Source: Amycolatopsis thermophila
Lineage (GTDB): Bacteria; Actinomycetota; Actinomycetes; Mycobacteriales; Pseudonocardiaceae
NCBI RefSeq assembly: GCF_030814215.1
Contig: NZ_JAUSUT010000001.1
Location: 3,162,001-3,226,000 of the forward strand
Length of the DNA stretch: 64,000 bases
Direction: 5' to 3'
Position numbers and translations under genes: made by a program. The notes beneath the pieces were generated by a model. It ran no database searches. It saw only the letters and a list, made by a program, of their open reading frames with translations, and was not told where the DNA came from. Each line of letters starts with the position of its first letter. Within the stretch, counting starts at the first letter, position 1. Positions 48,014 to 57,103 of this stretch are shown in pieces.

Positions 48014-48130
48014 ATGAGCACGGACAGCGTGGAGGTCCGGCGCACGGCGATCGCCGGCCCGCCCGGTGGTCAGGGCGGGGGACGCGCGGAGTCCGCGGTA
48101 GCAGGACGACGGGCCGCCTGCGATCGGTGA
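48014..48130 (+). pseudogene. 38-codon frame, possible hypF remnant
   Basis: GAGGTGGTG precedes an ATG seven bases after hypB, so translation is likely, but the frame stops after 38 codons. The peptide VEVRRTAIAGPPGGQGGG loosely recalls the HypF acylphosphatase start (VRRxAIxGxVQGVGFRP), and one-base shifts improve the likeness (gtggtc..agggcg). A decayed hypF is suggested by the hyp context; it could also be a meaningless short frame. Confidence 0.3.
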
Positions 48131-48189
48131 GCGGCGCGGTATCGTCCACTTCGCACAGTCGGCTCAGTTCGCTCGCGCGGGCCGGCGGA

Positions 48190-49767
48190 TCACGGTGTCG
48201 CGAGGTCCGCCGCGTCGTACTTGCACGCCGCGTTCCACAGGAGGAACGAGTCCATCCCGTTCTCGCGCGCCCCGTCGAGCTGGGCGCGGATCTGCTCCGG
48301 TCCATAGTGGACCTTCATGCTGAACGCCTGGATCCACGGGATGATCACCGCCTGCGTGCCGGCCGCCTGCTGGGCGAACGCGGCCAGCGACCGTTGTGTG
48401 ATGTCGTGCGGCTCGGATTCCGGGTCGGCCACCCCGTACTCGCCCGCGCCCCAGTGCGACGGGTAGATCATCGGCGCGATGTAGTCCACGCGGCGGGCCA
48501 TCTTGGCGATGTCCTGCCCGATCTGCGTCGGCCGGTTGACCGCTATCCCGAACACCGAAGCGCCGACGAACGCGCCCTCCGCCCGCACCGCGTTGCGGCT
48601 CTCGTCCAAGAAGTCCGCGACGGCGTCCTCCGGCGTGCCCTGCAGGCCGGGGAACCGCAGCTGCTCGATGGGTCCTTCGGGCCGCCGGACGTAGTCGTAG
48701 AGGACGTCGTCGAACCCGGCCCGCGCGGCCTCGGCCGCCAGCGCGATGTTGTACTCGCGCACCTCACGGTTGGCGAAGTTCGTGAACGCGTACTCGCCGT
48801 ACCCGCTGGCCCACGGCTGGCCGTCGGCGCTCTGCACGACCCGGTCGCGCTTGCCGGACTCCCACGAGGCCCGCGCCAGGATCGGGTCCCGGAACGCCAC
48901 CAGCCGCCCGACGACCCGGATGCCCTCCTTGTGCAGCTGCTCGACGACCCCGTGCAGGTCGTAGTAGTTCTTCGAGGCGCCGATCTCCCGCGCGAGCGGC
49001 ACCTGCGAGGCGTACCCGACCTCGCCGCTCTCGTCCTTGATGTCCAGCTCGATCGTGTCGATCAGCCCGTCCCGCGCCATCTGCAGCACCGGGTCGCGCA
49101 ACGCCGGCGCCGTCCACGCCTGCGCGGTCATGTGCACGCCGCGCATGCCGGGGTGCCGGGCCAGCACCGGCACCCGCCCGGCCGCGCGGTTGCCCGCCGC
49201 GTCCTGCGCGCCGATCTCGATCTTCGCCGGCGGGGTCGGGACGGTGGCGGTGAAGTTGCCGAACTCGTTGACCTTCACCTCTTCGCCCTGCACCGTGACC
49301 TTGTCGGCGCCCTTGGCCGTGCCGCGCAGCGTCACCGGCTTGCGCGGGTCGTTGATCTCGACGGGCTGGAACGACAGCTCGGGAGCGGTGTTGTCCACGC
49401 TGAACGTGCGGGTCACCTCGGCGTCCGGCAGTCCCGGAACCTCGTTCGGCAGCCGGGCGACGAGCGTGTGCTGGCCGTCGTCGATCTTCAGCGGCGGGAG
49501 GACCAGACGTCCGCCGTCACGCTTGGTGGCCACCGGCTGGTCGTCCAGGGTGACCGCCACCCGGTCGAGGTCGCTGTCGCGCGCCGCCGTCACCCGGATG
49601 TCGCGCAGGGACTCCGCGTTCGTGGTCACCTTGTCCCCGAGCCCCTGGATGGCGAGCCCGAACGGCAGCGACCCCACCACCACCGGGGCGAGGGCGACGG
49701 CGATGGTCGCGACGATCACGACGAGGACGAGGACCGAGTTCTCCGAGCGCGTGTGGTGCCTGCCCAT
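48190..49767 (-). CDS. DUF4015 putative glycoside hydrolase
   Basis: A 525-residue membrane-anchored protein. One N-terminal membrane helix is followed by two beta domains (about residues 50-200, Ig-like: RTFSVDNTAPELSFQPVEI) and the DUF4015 TIM-barrel domain from about 205: GVHMTAQAW, IDTIELDIKDESGEVGY, YDYVRRPEGPIEQLRFPG and YIAPMIYPSHWGAGEYG. The Asp/Glu-rich strand ends fit a glycosidase, probably acting on a surface polysaccharide, but no substrate is known. Divergent from a polysaccharide deacetylase, so a shared envelope-sugar role is possible. Confidence 0.88.
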   Translation of the reverse strand: MGRHHTRSENSVLVLVVIVATIAVALAPVVVGSLPFGLAIQGLGDKVTTNAESLRDIRVTAARDSDLDRVAVTLDDQPVATKRDGGRLVLPPLKIDDGQHTLVARLPNEVPGLPDAEVTRTFSVDNTAPELSFQPVEINDPRKPVTLRGTAKGADKVTVQGEEVKVNEFGNFTATVPTPPAKIEIGAQDAAGNRAAGRVPVLARHPGMRGVHMTAQAWTAPALRDPVLQMARDGLIDTIELDIKDESGEVGYASQVPLAREIGASKNYYDLHGVVEQLHKEGIRVVGRLVAFRDPILARASWESGKRDRVVQSADGQPWASGYGEYAFTNFANREVREYNIALAAEAARAGFDDVLYDYVRRPEGPIEQLRFPGLQGTPEDAVADFLDESRNAVRAEGAFVGASVFGIAVNRPTQIGQDIAKMARRVDYIAPMIYPSHWGAGEYGVADPESEPHDITQRSLAAFAQQAAGTQAVIIPWIQAFSMKVHYGPEQIRAQLDGARENGMDSFLLWNAACKYDAADLATP

Positions 49768-49892
49768 GTACCCCTCCCGTGCCGGTGCCGAGCAGGAGGC
49801 ACATTCCCCGGTTCGATCGGGTCATGCGGGATTCCATCCCTTCGGGTTACACCCCGTTGCCTCCGCGCTACGGACGGCGCACGTTGGAAGGC

Positions 49893-50918
49893 GTGACACC
49901 CAAACTGGCTTCCCTCGTCGCGGTCCTGTTCCTGGCCACGGGATGCACGACGGTCGTGACCGGCCAGCCGCACGAGCAACGCGACGGCGCGCGGGAGTGG
50001 GCCGCCTTCGCCCCGCTGCGCTCACCGGACGCGCCCGCCGCGCCGGCCGATCCGGCCGCGGTCCGGGCGAACGAGCTGGGCCACGTCCCCGTGCTCATGT
50101 ACCACCGCATCGTGGCCGAGCCGGAGTCGGTGTACGACCGCACCCCGGACGACTTCCGGGCCGAGCTGGAGCGGCTCGACCGGGAGGGCTACGTCCCGGT
50201 GCCGGCCGCCGACTTCACCGCGGGCCGTCTCGACGTGCCCGCGGGCAAGCACCCGGTGGTGATCACCTTCGACGACGGCGACCCGAGCCAGTTCGCGCTC
50301 GGACCGGACGGCAACCCGGCGCCGGGGACCGCGGTCGCGATCATGCTCGACGTCGCCCGCAGCCACCCGTCGTTCCGCCCGGCGGCCACGTTCTACGTCA
50401 ACGCCGAGCCGTTCGGCGACCCCGGCGGCACACGCACGATCCCGTGGCTGCTCGCCCACGGGTTCGACGTCGGCAACCACACGATGACCCACGCGAACCT
50501 GCGGGAGGCCGACGAAGGCACGACGCACACCGAGATCGCCGACCTGGACGCCCTGATCCGGCGCGCCGCGCCTCAGGCGAACCCGGCGACCATCGCGCTG
50601 CCGTTCGGCATCCACCCGCGTCCGCCGGAGCTGGCGTTGCACGGCGACGGCTACGACTACCAGGGCGCGTTCCTGGTCGGCTCGAACCCGTCCGCGTCAC
50701 CGTTCACCACGGACTTCGACCCGCTGAACATCCCGCGCATCCGGTCGCAGGGCGCGGACGGCGACGAGGCCGAGTACGGGTCGTCGGCGTGGCTGGACAA
50801 GCTCGCGCACGGCAACAGCCTCTACACCTCTGACGGCGACCCGGCCCGCATCTCCTACCCAAAGGCCGACTCGGACGAGGTGGCCGCGAAGTTCCGTGGT
50901 CAGGAGAACCCGTACTAG
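49893..50918 (+). CDS. Polysaccharide deacetylase lipoprotein (CE4)
   Basis: A 341-residue exported enzyme of carbohydrate esterase family 4. The signal peptide ends in a lipobox (FLATGC). The NodB domain starts with PVLMYHRI, then carries the metal and catalytic motif VVITFDDGDPSQF and the zinc-binding GFDVGNHTMTHANLRE, and a later LPFGIHPRPPELAL. It probably removes acetyl groups from wall glycans. The GTG start is supported by the signal peptide. The last base of its stop codon is the first base of an IS-end-like sequence, so its C-terminus may have been altered by an insertion. Confidence 0.9.
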   Translation: MTPKLASLVAVLFLATGCTTVVTGQPHEQRDGAREWAAFAPLRSPDAPAAPADPAAVRANELGHVPVLMYHRIVAEPESVYDRTPDDFRAELERLDREGYVPVPAADFTAGRLDVPAGKHPVVITFDDGDPSQFALGPDGNPAPGTAVAIMLDVARSHPSFRPAATFYVNAEPFGDPGGTRTIPWLLAHGFDVGNHTMTHANLREADEGTTHTEIADLDALIRRAAPQANPATIALPFGIHPRPPELALHGDGYDYQGAFLVGSNPSASPFTTDFDPLNIPRIRSQGADGDEAEYGSSAWLDKLAHGNSLYTSDGDPARISYPKADSDEVAAKFRGQENPY

Positions 50919-51175
50919 GGCCTGTCCTCAAAGCCAGATGGGCGGGTGGCCAGGTCGATCATGCCGGTCGGCGATCACCCGTCGCGGCCTGGTTGCCGGA
51001 TGCCCGGGCCCGTCTTCCACGGCCCCTAACGCTCGGGCAGGTCCCGCCACGCCACCCCCGTTCTGGCCTTGAACAACATCCCGTTGATCACCCGGCGGAC
51101 ATCAACCCGCGGACGGCCCCTCACACCCGACGGAGCCGGTTTCCGCCGTTCCGGGGCTCCAGTTCGGACAGTCGC
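50918..51175 (-). mobile_element. Remnant of an IS5-family (IS402-type, DUF4096) transposase
   Basis: Read on the minus strand, 51120 to about 51005 encodes GRPRVDVRRVINGMLFKART, then GVAWRDLPER, a TAG stop, and GPWKTG. This is the N-terminal DUF4096 signature of IS402-type transposases, with Tyr replaced by a stop; downstream there are more stops and no catalytic DDE part. GGGCCTGTCCTCAAAG at 50918-50933 looks like one terminal inverted repeat. It fills most of the 365-bp gap; nothing is recognised in 51176-51283. Confidence 0.65.
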
Positions 51176-51283
51176 GCCGTGTGGCGCGCACGCAGCGCGG
51201 TGCCGGCGTCCGGCTCCAGCGGAAGCCCAGGTGCGACAACCTCTTCGGCGCTCCGGCCGTTGGTGACGGACAGCCCGATGCGG

Positions 51284-51874
51284 TCAGCGGCGGGCCAGCG
51301 CCGCGTTGTGCATGACGTGCTGCATCAGGATCACGAGCACCTGCTTCGTGGACTCGCGGTCCCGCGCGTCACACAGCAGGATCGGCACCGACTCGTCCAG
51401 TTCGAGCGCCGCGCGCACCTCTTCGGTGCCGTAGCGGTAGGCGTTGTCGAAGCAGTTGACCCCGACCACGAACGGCAGGCCGCGGCGCTCGAAGAAGTCC
51501 ACGGCGGGGAAACAGCTCTCCAGCCGGCGCGTGTCGGCCAGCACGACGGCGCCCAACGCACCCTGCGCGAGCTCGTCCCACATGAACCAGAACCGGTCCT
51601 GCCCCGGCGTGCCGAACAGGTACAGGATGAGTTCGGGGTTGATCGTGATGCGGCCGAAGTCCAGCGCCACCGTGGTGGTGGTCTTGCTCTCCACGCCGGT
51701 CAGGTCGTCGATCCCGGCCGAGGCCTGGGTGATCGATTCCTCCGTCCGCAGCGGGGAGATCTCGCTCACCGAGCCGACCATGGTGGTCTTGCCGACCCCG
51801 AAACCGCCTGCGATCAGCAGCTTCACCACGGTGGCGGAGACGTTCCGCCGGGGCTCAGAGCCTGCGAATGCCAT
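51284..51874 (-). CDS. cvnD: CvnD: conservon small GTPase
   Basis: A Ras/MglA-like GTPase of 196 residues, the output switch of conservons. Walker A is GGFGVGKTTMVGSV, and LFGTPGQDRFWFMWDEL matches the DxxGQ region with the expected conservon variation; GVNCFDNAY replaces NKxD. It is the last of four overlapping genes cvnA-B-C-D. Conservons act at the inner face of the membrane in development and metabolism signalling of streptomycetes. Confidence 0.93.
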   Translation of the reverse strand: MAFAGSEPRRNVSATVVKLLIAGGFGVGKTTMVGSVSEISPLRTEESITQASAGIDDLTGVESKTTTTVALDFGRITINPELILYLFGTPGQDRFWFMWDELAQGALGAVVLADTRRLESCFPAVDFFERRGLPFVVGVNCFDNAYRYGTEEVRAALELDESVPILLCDARDRESTKQVLVILMQHVMHNAALARR

Positions 51875-52235
51875 CGAGAACCGCCTGGAGTACGTGTTGT
51901 TCGGGGGTGTCGGACAGGGGCTGGGACGTCCGGTAGATCACGTGCCCGCGTTCGATGAGGTCGGCGAGCAGGACCTTCACGATCGGCACCGGCAGGTCGA
52001 GGTGGGCCGCGACCTCGGCGACCGACAGCGGCCGCTGGCACAGCCGCACGATGCGCGCGTACTCGGGCGCCATCGTGGCCGCTTCGGCCGGTCCGGGCAG
52101 GGCGACCACCAGCGACAGCAGCTGCAGGTCGATGTTGCCGGCGTGGGTACGGCCGCCCGTGATCGTGTACGGCCGGGCTATCGGGCCGGCCGCGTCATCG
52201 AACCACGTGTCCTCGTCCCGCGGGATCATCATCAT
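51855..52235 (-). CDS. cvnC: CvnC: DUF742 winged-helix conservon protein
   Basis: A 126-residue DUF742 protein. PYTITGGRTHAGNIDLQLLSLV is the family hallmark, followed by a winged-helix-like part (LCQRPLSVAEVAAHLDLPVP) and the end DTPEQHVLQAVLDGIRRL. It probably links the sensor to the GTPase, perhaps with DNA binding. Its start overlaps cvnB by 4 bases and its end overlaps cvnD by 20. Confidence 0.93.
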   Translation of the reverse strand: MMMIPRDEDTWFDDAAGPIARPYTITGGRTHAGNIDLQLLSLVVALPGPAEAATMAPEYARIVRLCQRPLSVAEVAAHLDLPVPIVKVLLADLIERGHVIYRTSQPLSDTPEQHVLQAVLDGIRRL

Positions 52236-52645
52236 GGCGCGGTTTGCTGCTCAACCCGTGGCGCGGCGCTGAGCGCGGCACCGACCCGTTTCACCATCAT
52301 GTTCATCGCGTACGCGACCAGGCCCATGTCGACGTCCTCGGCGGTCAGCAGCGCGAGGCAGGCGCCGTGCCCGGCCGTGGTGACGAACAGGAACGCGTGC
52401 TCCATCTCGACCACGGTCTGGCGGACCGCGCCGCCGCCGAAGTGGCGCCCGGTGCCCTTGGCGAGGCTCTGGAACGCCGACGCGACCGCGGACAGGTGCT
52501 CACCGTCCTCTTCGGACAAGTTGGTGGACCGGCCGATCAGCAGACCGTCGGCGGACAGGACCACGGCCCGGTCCGCGCCGACGACCTGTTGCAGGAGGTC
52601 GTCGAGGAGCCAGTCCAGCTCGTTGATTCCCGCGTTCGGCATCAC
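52232..52645 (-). CDS. cvnB: CvnB: roadblock/LC7 regulator of the conservon GTPase
   Basis: A 137-residue roadblock/LC7 protein, likely a GTPase regulator for CvnD. NELDWLLDDLLQQVVGADRAV, LSADGLLIGRSTNL and HGACLALLTAEDVDMGLVAY are typical. Start codons GTG 52645 and ATG 52642 both overlap the cvnA stop, so coupling is certain but the exact start is not. Confidence 0.93.
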   Translation of the reverse strand: MMPNAGINELDWLLDDLLQQVVGADRAVVLSADGLLIGRSTNLSEEDGEHLSAVASAFQSLAKGTGRHFGGGAVRQTVVEMEHAFLFVTTAGHGACLALLTAEDVDMGLVAYAMNMMVKRVGAALSAAPRVEQQTAP

Positions 52646-55098
52646 GTGTGCTCTCCCAGAATGTCGGTGGTGCTCGGATCCTGTTCACGAGCGCGGCGAG
52701 TGCCCTGCTGGAAGGCCGAGAGCCGGCTGCGCGCCTGCTCCGGGCTGTCCGCCGGCACGGGGTTGTGGTCGGTGGCGGTGCTGAACGTCGCGGTCTGTTC
52801 TTCCTTCCTCAACTGCGGGGCCAGGTTCTGCTGCTTCCGGCGCCGCGGCAGCGGCGGCCGGTCGGCCGAGATGGGGCCGGCGTGCTGCGGCCGGGCCTGC
52901 GGCGGCCGCGTGTCGATCGGCACGCGCGTGTCCAGCGGTGGCCGGGAGTCCAGGGGCGCCCGCGCCGGCACCGACGGGCGCGACGGCGGGGTGTGCTGCT
53001 GCGGGGGCGGTTCCGGCGCGGCGACCGGCACGGTCGGCCGGAACAGGTCCACGCGTGGCGGCGCCTCTTCGTGCTGCCCGTTCGTGGCGGGCGGTTCCGG
53101 CGGGGCGTCGTCCTCCTCGGGCCAGCGGTGCGCGGGCACGCTCTGGGCGGGCACCAGCGTCTCCTCCGCCTGCGGGGCGTCCTCCGATTGCGGGACCGGG
53201 GCCAGCAGCTCGGACCGGACCAGCACGATCGCGCGCGTGCCGCCGTAGGCGGAATCCCGCAGCGTCACCGAAATACCGTGCCGGGCCGCCAGCCGCGCGA
53301 CCACGAACAGCCCCAGGCGCGGCTCCGCGGACAGCGCCATGACGCTGAAGTCCGGCGGCTCGTGCAGCATGGCGTTGAGCTCTTCGGCCTGCTCCGGCTC
53401 GATCCCGAGGCCCTGGTCCTCGATCTCGATGACCACGCCCTTGCCGACGACGTCACCGAACACCTCGACCCGTGAGTTCGGCGGGGAGAACGACGTGGCG
53501 TTGTCGAGCAGCTCGGCCAGCAGGTGGACCAGGTCGGCGACGACGGGGCCGGCGATCGCGACGTTCGGCAGCTTGCCGACGGTGACGCGGGCGTAGTCCT
53601 CGGTCTCCCCGGTGGCGCCGCGGACCAGGTCGGCCAGCGCGACCGGGTTGCGCCACTGCCGTCCCGGGCGCTCGCCGCCGAGGATGATCAGGTTCTCGGC
53701 GTTGCGGCGGGCTCGGGTGGACAGGTGGTCCAGGCGGAACAGCATGTCCAGCTGGTCCGGGTCCTCCTGCTTGCGCTCGGCCTCGTCCAGTGCCTTGAGC
53801 TGCCGGTGCACCAGCACCTGGCTGCGGTGGGCGATGTTGAGGAACACCTTCTTGGTGCCCTCACGGGTCTTGGCCTCGTCCACGGCGGCCGCGATGGCGG
53901 TCTGCTGAGCCTTGTTGAACGCGTCGGCGACCTGGCCGATCTCGTCCTCGCCGTGGTCCAGGAGCGCGACCTCGGTGTCGAGGTCGACGGCCTCCCCGGA
54001 GCGCACCCGGCCGACCAGGTCGGGCAGCTGCGTCTCGGCCGCCTCCAGGGTCTCCTCGCGCAGCCGAACGAGGCGCCGGACCAGCCGGTTGGACAACCGC
54101 CACGCCACGAAGAACACCGCGAACGACACGATCAGCGCGGCCGCACCGGCGATGATCGAGGTGACCAGGGTGCGGTCACCGTTGTCCAGGCCGATGGTGG
54201 TCGCGTTCGAGCTCTGCTCGATGTAGAGGCCCATCAGGGCGTTGCCGACCTGGGTCGCGGCATCGCGCCATTGCGCCTCGGGCACCGGGAGCGCGTTCTG
54301 GTTGCCGCGCAGGAAAGCGTTTTCAACCGTGCTCAGGGTGTCCCACGCCGGGCTGTTCACGAGCGCGTCGTACTTGGCCCGGACCGACGGGATCATTTGC
54401 GGCGCCGCGACTTCGAGCTCGGCGTGGTAGGCGCCGACCTGCGCGATGTAGGTGCGGAACTCCTCCTCGGTGAGCCCGCGGCCGGCGACACCGGCCGCCG
54501 CGAGGGCGTCACCGCGGGACATCGCGTCGGCGGCGGTGAACAGCGGCATCGCGGTGACGCGGAGGAACGCGGTCTGCGCGTCCGGTGCGCCCTCCGCGAC
54601 GGCGTTCAGGCCGTTGGCGAACTCGTCGATGATGCGGTTGTAGAAGGCGTAGGCCTCGAGCGCGGAGACCTGCTTGCTGTCCACGCGCTGCCGGAGTCCG
54701 GGCAGCTGCGCGAAGTTCGCACTGGTGTTGGCGATGCTCTGGCGCACCGATTCCGGCGCGTCGTCGATCATGTCCTGCAGCACCGACGCCATCCGCGCGG
54801 CGGTGGCGTCGGTCTTGCCGCGCGCCTGCACCAGATCCGCGCCGGGGGCGGCGTTGCTCGCCAGGGTGCGCAGGGTCAGCACGCGTTCGGCGCGCACGGC
54901 ACCGAAGAAGAGTGCGCCCGGCTCGGCCGAGTCGTGGACCTTGGTCGCGAACGTGCGGGCTTCCACGGCTTGCGTGACCAGGTAGCCCGCGAGCGCGACG
55001 CCCGCGAGCAGGAGGGCGACGCTGGGCACGATCGCGATCGCGAGCACCCTCGACCGGATCGAAGCACGCCGCCTACGTGTTCCGAATGCCTTTTTCAA
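52642..55098 (-). CDS. cvnA: CvnA: conservon sensor histidine kinase-like protein
   Basis: The sensor of the conservon, 818 residues. Membrane helices at about 20-42 and 310-335 bracket an extracellular all-helical nitrate/nitrite-sensing-like domain. A HAMP-like and dimerisation region follows (VFLNIAHRSQVLVHRQLKAL), then a GHKL ATPase (ELLDNATSFSPPNSRVEV, IEDQGLGIEPEQ, RLGLFVVARLAARHGI). The last 180 residues are Pro-rich and disordered. No classical phospho-His motif is evident, as usual in conservons. TTG is the apparent start. Confidence 0.92.
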   Translation of the reverse strand: MKKAFGTRRRRASIRSRVLAIAIVPSVALLLAGVALAGYLVTQAVEARTFATKVHDSAEPGALFFGAVRAERVLTLRTLASNAAPGADLVQARGKTDATAARMASVLQDMIDDAPESVRQSIANTSANFAQLPGLRQRVDSKQVSALEAYAFYNRIIDEFANGLNAVAEGAPDAQTAFLRVTAMPLFTAADAMSRGDALAAAGVAGRGLTEEEFRTYIAQVGAYHAELEVAAPQMIPSVRAKYDALVNSPAWDTLSTVENAFLRGNQNALPVPEAQWRDAATQVGNALMGLYIEQSSNATTIGLDNGDRTLVTSIIAGAAALIVSFAVFFVAWRLSNRLVRRLVRLREETLEAAETQLPDLVGRVRSGEAVDLDTEVALLDHGEDEIGQVADAFNKAQQTAIAAAVDEAKTREGTKKVFLNIAHRSQVLVHRQLKALDEAERKQEDPDQLDMLFRLDHLSTRARRNAENLIILGGERPGRQWRNPVALADLVRGATGETEDYARVTVGKLPNVAIAGPVVADLVHLLAELLDNATSFSPPNSRVEVFGDVVGKGVVIEIEDQGLGIEPEQAEELNAMLHEPPDFSVMALSAEPRLGLFVVARLAARHGISVTLRDSAYGGTRAIVLVRSELLAPVPQSEDAPQAEETLVPAQSVPAHRWPEEDDAPPEPPATNGQHEEAPPRVDLFRPTVPVAAPEPPPQQHTPPSRPSVPARAPLDSRPPLDTRVPIDTRPPQARPQHAGPISADRPPLPRRRKQQNLAPQLRKEEQTATFSTATDHNPVPADSPEQARSRLSAFQQGTRRAREQDPSTTDILGEHT

Positions 55099-55792
55099 CG
55101 CTCTGGAGAGCCTTCCCGCAACTCGATGTAATGGTCTCGGCCCCCGGACCCGAGTTGACGCTTCGCGCAGAAACCCGCCGGGGCTCTGCGACCGGGAGAG
55201 TGAACCAGCCCGAACAAGTGTGAGTCAACTTCACGTTCTGTCGTACCGGCCGTCCTCCTCGGCGAGGAGCCGGGGACTTTCGCACCGCGCCGATATTGTC
55301 GCCGCGCTATATGATCTCGTTACGCCCCCTGCGCCGGGGTCGAGCAGATCGGTGCGGCCCCCGGGGAATGCCGAAGCAATCCGCGGAAGCTATTCCGCCG
55401 GTCGGTCCGGTCGGCTGCTCCGAATGGTCGCAACGGACCGCGCTGCACTCCTTAATCTTGTGATCTGTCCCACCTTTATCGATGAGGGATCGGGGTACCG
55501 AACGAGATTCTAGCGGCCGCGCAACGGGTCCACGGCGGGTTGAGCCGGGCCGTGGCAGGTTCGGTCCACATCGGAGAGTACGGCTGATCAGCGGTTCTCA
55601 CGGTGGGTGTACCGGTCGTGCGCGAACGGTGTCCCGACGAGCGTGACATATCCGACATTGCCCCGGTGTGGTTCCCTGGCCTTCGGGCACTACGGGTGAC
55701 CACCGCGTCACGAGGGGCCCGCTGTTTCTCCTTCACGACCGGTGCGTTTTCCGGAAAATACGCGGAAACGGCCGTGGCGATAGGGTTCGCAC
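55099..55792. other. 694-bp gap between cvnA and the amidase gene
   Basis: It holds the conservon promoter on the left and the amidase promoter on the right. It is less GC-rich than its flanks. Open frames here (for example 55220-55513) have shadow-like Arg/Ser composition, no ribosome site and no family motif. I see no RNA gene, IS or tandem repeat. Confidence 0.5.
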
Positions 55793-57103
55793 ATGGTGGC
55801 GACTGCGACGGAGCTGGCCCGGGCCGTGCGGGCCGGGGAAGTGGATCCGGAACGGGAGACGGAACTGGTGATCGCGGGCATTGCGGCCGCGGATCGCGTC
55901 GTCGGTGCGTTCCGGAAAGTGCGTGCGGCGGAGGCGGTGGCCGAGGCCCGCCGGGTGCGCGAACGGCCCGATCTCGGCGAGCTGCCGCTGGCCGGCGCGC
56001 CGGTCGCGGTGAAGGACGTGGCGGCGATCGCCGGCGAGACGGTGACGCGCGGATCGCGCGCGGTGCCGGCTGCGACCGCTGGTTCAGACCACCTCGTGGT
56101 GCGGCGGCTGCGCGAAGCCGGTGCGGTGATCGTCGGGATCACGCGCGTGCCGGAGCTGTGCATCTGGCCGATGACGGATTCCCCGGAGGGTATCGCACGC
56201 AACCCGTGGGTTCCGGCGTACACGGCGGGCGGTTCGTCGGGCGGGAGCGCAGCGGCGGTGGCGGCCGGGCTGGTGCCGGTCGCGCACGGCACGGACGGGC
56301 TGGGCTCGATCCGCCTCCCGGCGGCGATGTGCGGGCTGGTCGGGATCAAGCCGGGGGCCGACGTGCTGCCCGAGGACGGCTGGTTCGGGATGTCCGCGCA
56401 CGGCAGCCTGGCGACGACGGTCGCCGACGCCGCGTTGGTGTTGTCGGTGCTGGCCGGGCGGCCGGACCTGGCGACGGTCGGCGAGCCGGGCCGGTTGCGG
56501 GTCGCGGTGTCGACGGAGGTGCCGTTGACGCACGCGCCGGTGCCCCGGCCCCTGACGGCGGCGGTGGAACGGGTCGCGGACCTGCTGGCCGGGGCGGGGC
56601 ACGCCGTGGAGCGGGCGCGGCCGCGTTACGGCGTCGAGCCGGTGGCCGGGATCCTGGAGCGCTGGTTCGCCGGGCCTGCCGAGGAGGCGGCGGGGCTGGA
56701 CGAGAGCCTGTTGCAGGCGCGGACGCAGCGGCACGTGCGGATCGGGCGGGCCGTGCGAAAGCTGGTGCGGCCCGGAACCGCGCGGCGGTGGATCGAGCGG
56801 GCGGCGGAGTTCTTCACCGCGCACGACGTCCTGATCACCCCGACGCTGGCCACGTTGCCGCCGAAGGCCGCGGCGTGGCACACGCGGTCCTGCGCCGCCA
56901 ACGCGCTGCCCTCGATCGCGCTGGCGGGCTTCACGGGACTGTGGAACCTGGCCGGCTACCCGGCGATGTCCGTCCCGGCCGGACGTCATCCCAACGGGCT
57001 ACCGATCGGGGTCCAGCTGGTCAGCCGCCCCGGCGGCGAAGCGCGGCTGCTGGCGCTGGCCGCGCAGCTGGAGGCGCTGAACCCCTGGCCACGCCTGCCG
57101 TAG
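55793..57103 (+). CDS. Amidase-signature family amidohydrolase
   Basis: A 436-residue amidase. The Ser-cisSer-Lys triad is readable: Lys in PVAVKDVAAIAGE, cis-Ser in AGGSSGGSAAAVAAG, and the nucleophile Ser in GTDGLGSIRLPAAMCGL; the usual GTDGGGS reads GTDGLGS. The substrate is unknown. The C-terminal part FTGLWNLAGYPAMSVPAGRH is typical. The final 60 bases, with the stop, are repeated twice more in the array that follows. Confidence 0.9.
   Translation: MVATATELARAVRAGEVDPERETELVIAGIAAADRVVGAFRKVRAAEAVAEARRVRERPDLGELPLAGAPVAVKDVAAIAGETVTRGSRAVPAATAGSDHLVVRRLREAGAVIVGITRVPELCIWPMTDSPEGIARNPWVPAYTAGGSSGGSAAAVAAGLVPVAHGTDGLGSIRLPAAMCGLVGIKPGADVLPEDGWFGMSAHGSLATTVADAALVLSVLAGRPDLATVGEPGRLRVAVSTEVPLTHAPVPRPLTAAVERVADLLAGAGHAVERARPRYGVEPVAGILERWFAGPAEEAAGLDESLLQARTQRHVRIGRAVRKLVRPGTARRWIERAAEFFTAHDVLITPTLATLPPKAAAWHTRSCAANALPSIALAGFTGLWNLAGYPAMSVPAGRHPNGLPIGVQLVSRPGGEARLLALAAQLEALNPWPRLP

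Noticed and set aside
55220-55513. 97-codon frame upstream of the amidase gene
   Set aside because: Ser/Arg-rich composition, no ribosome site, no recognisable motif.
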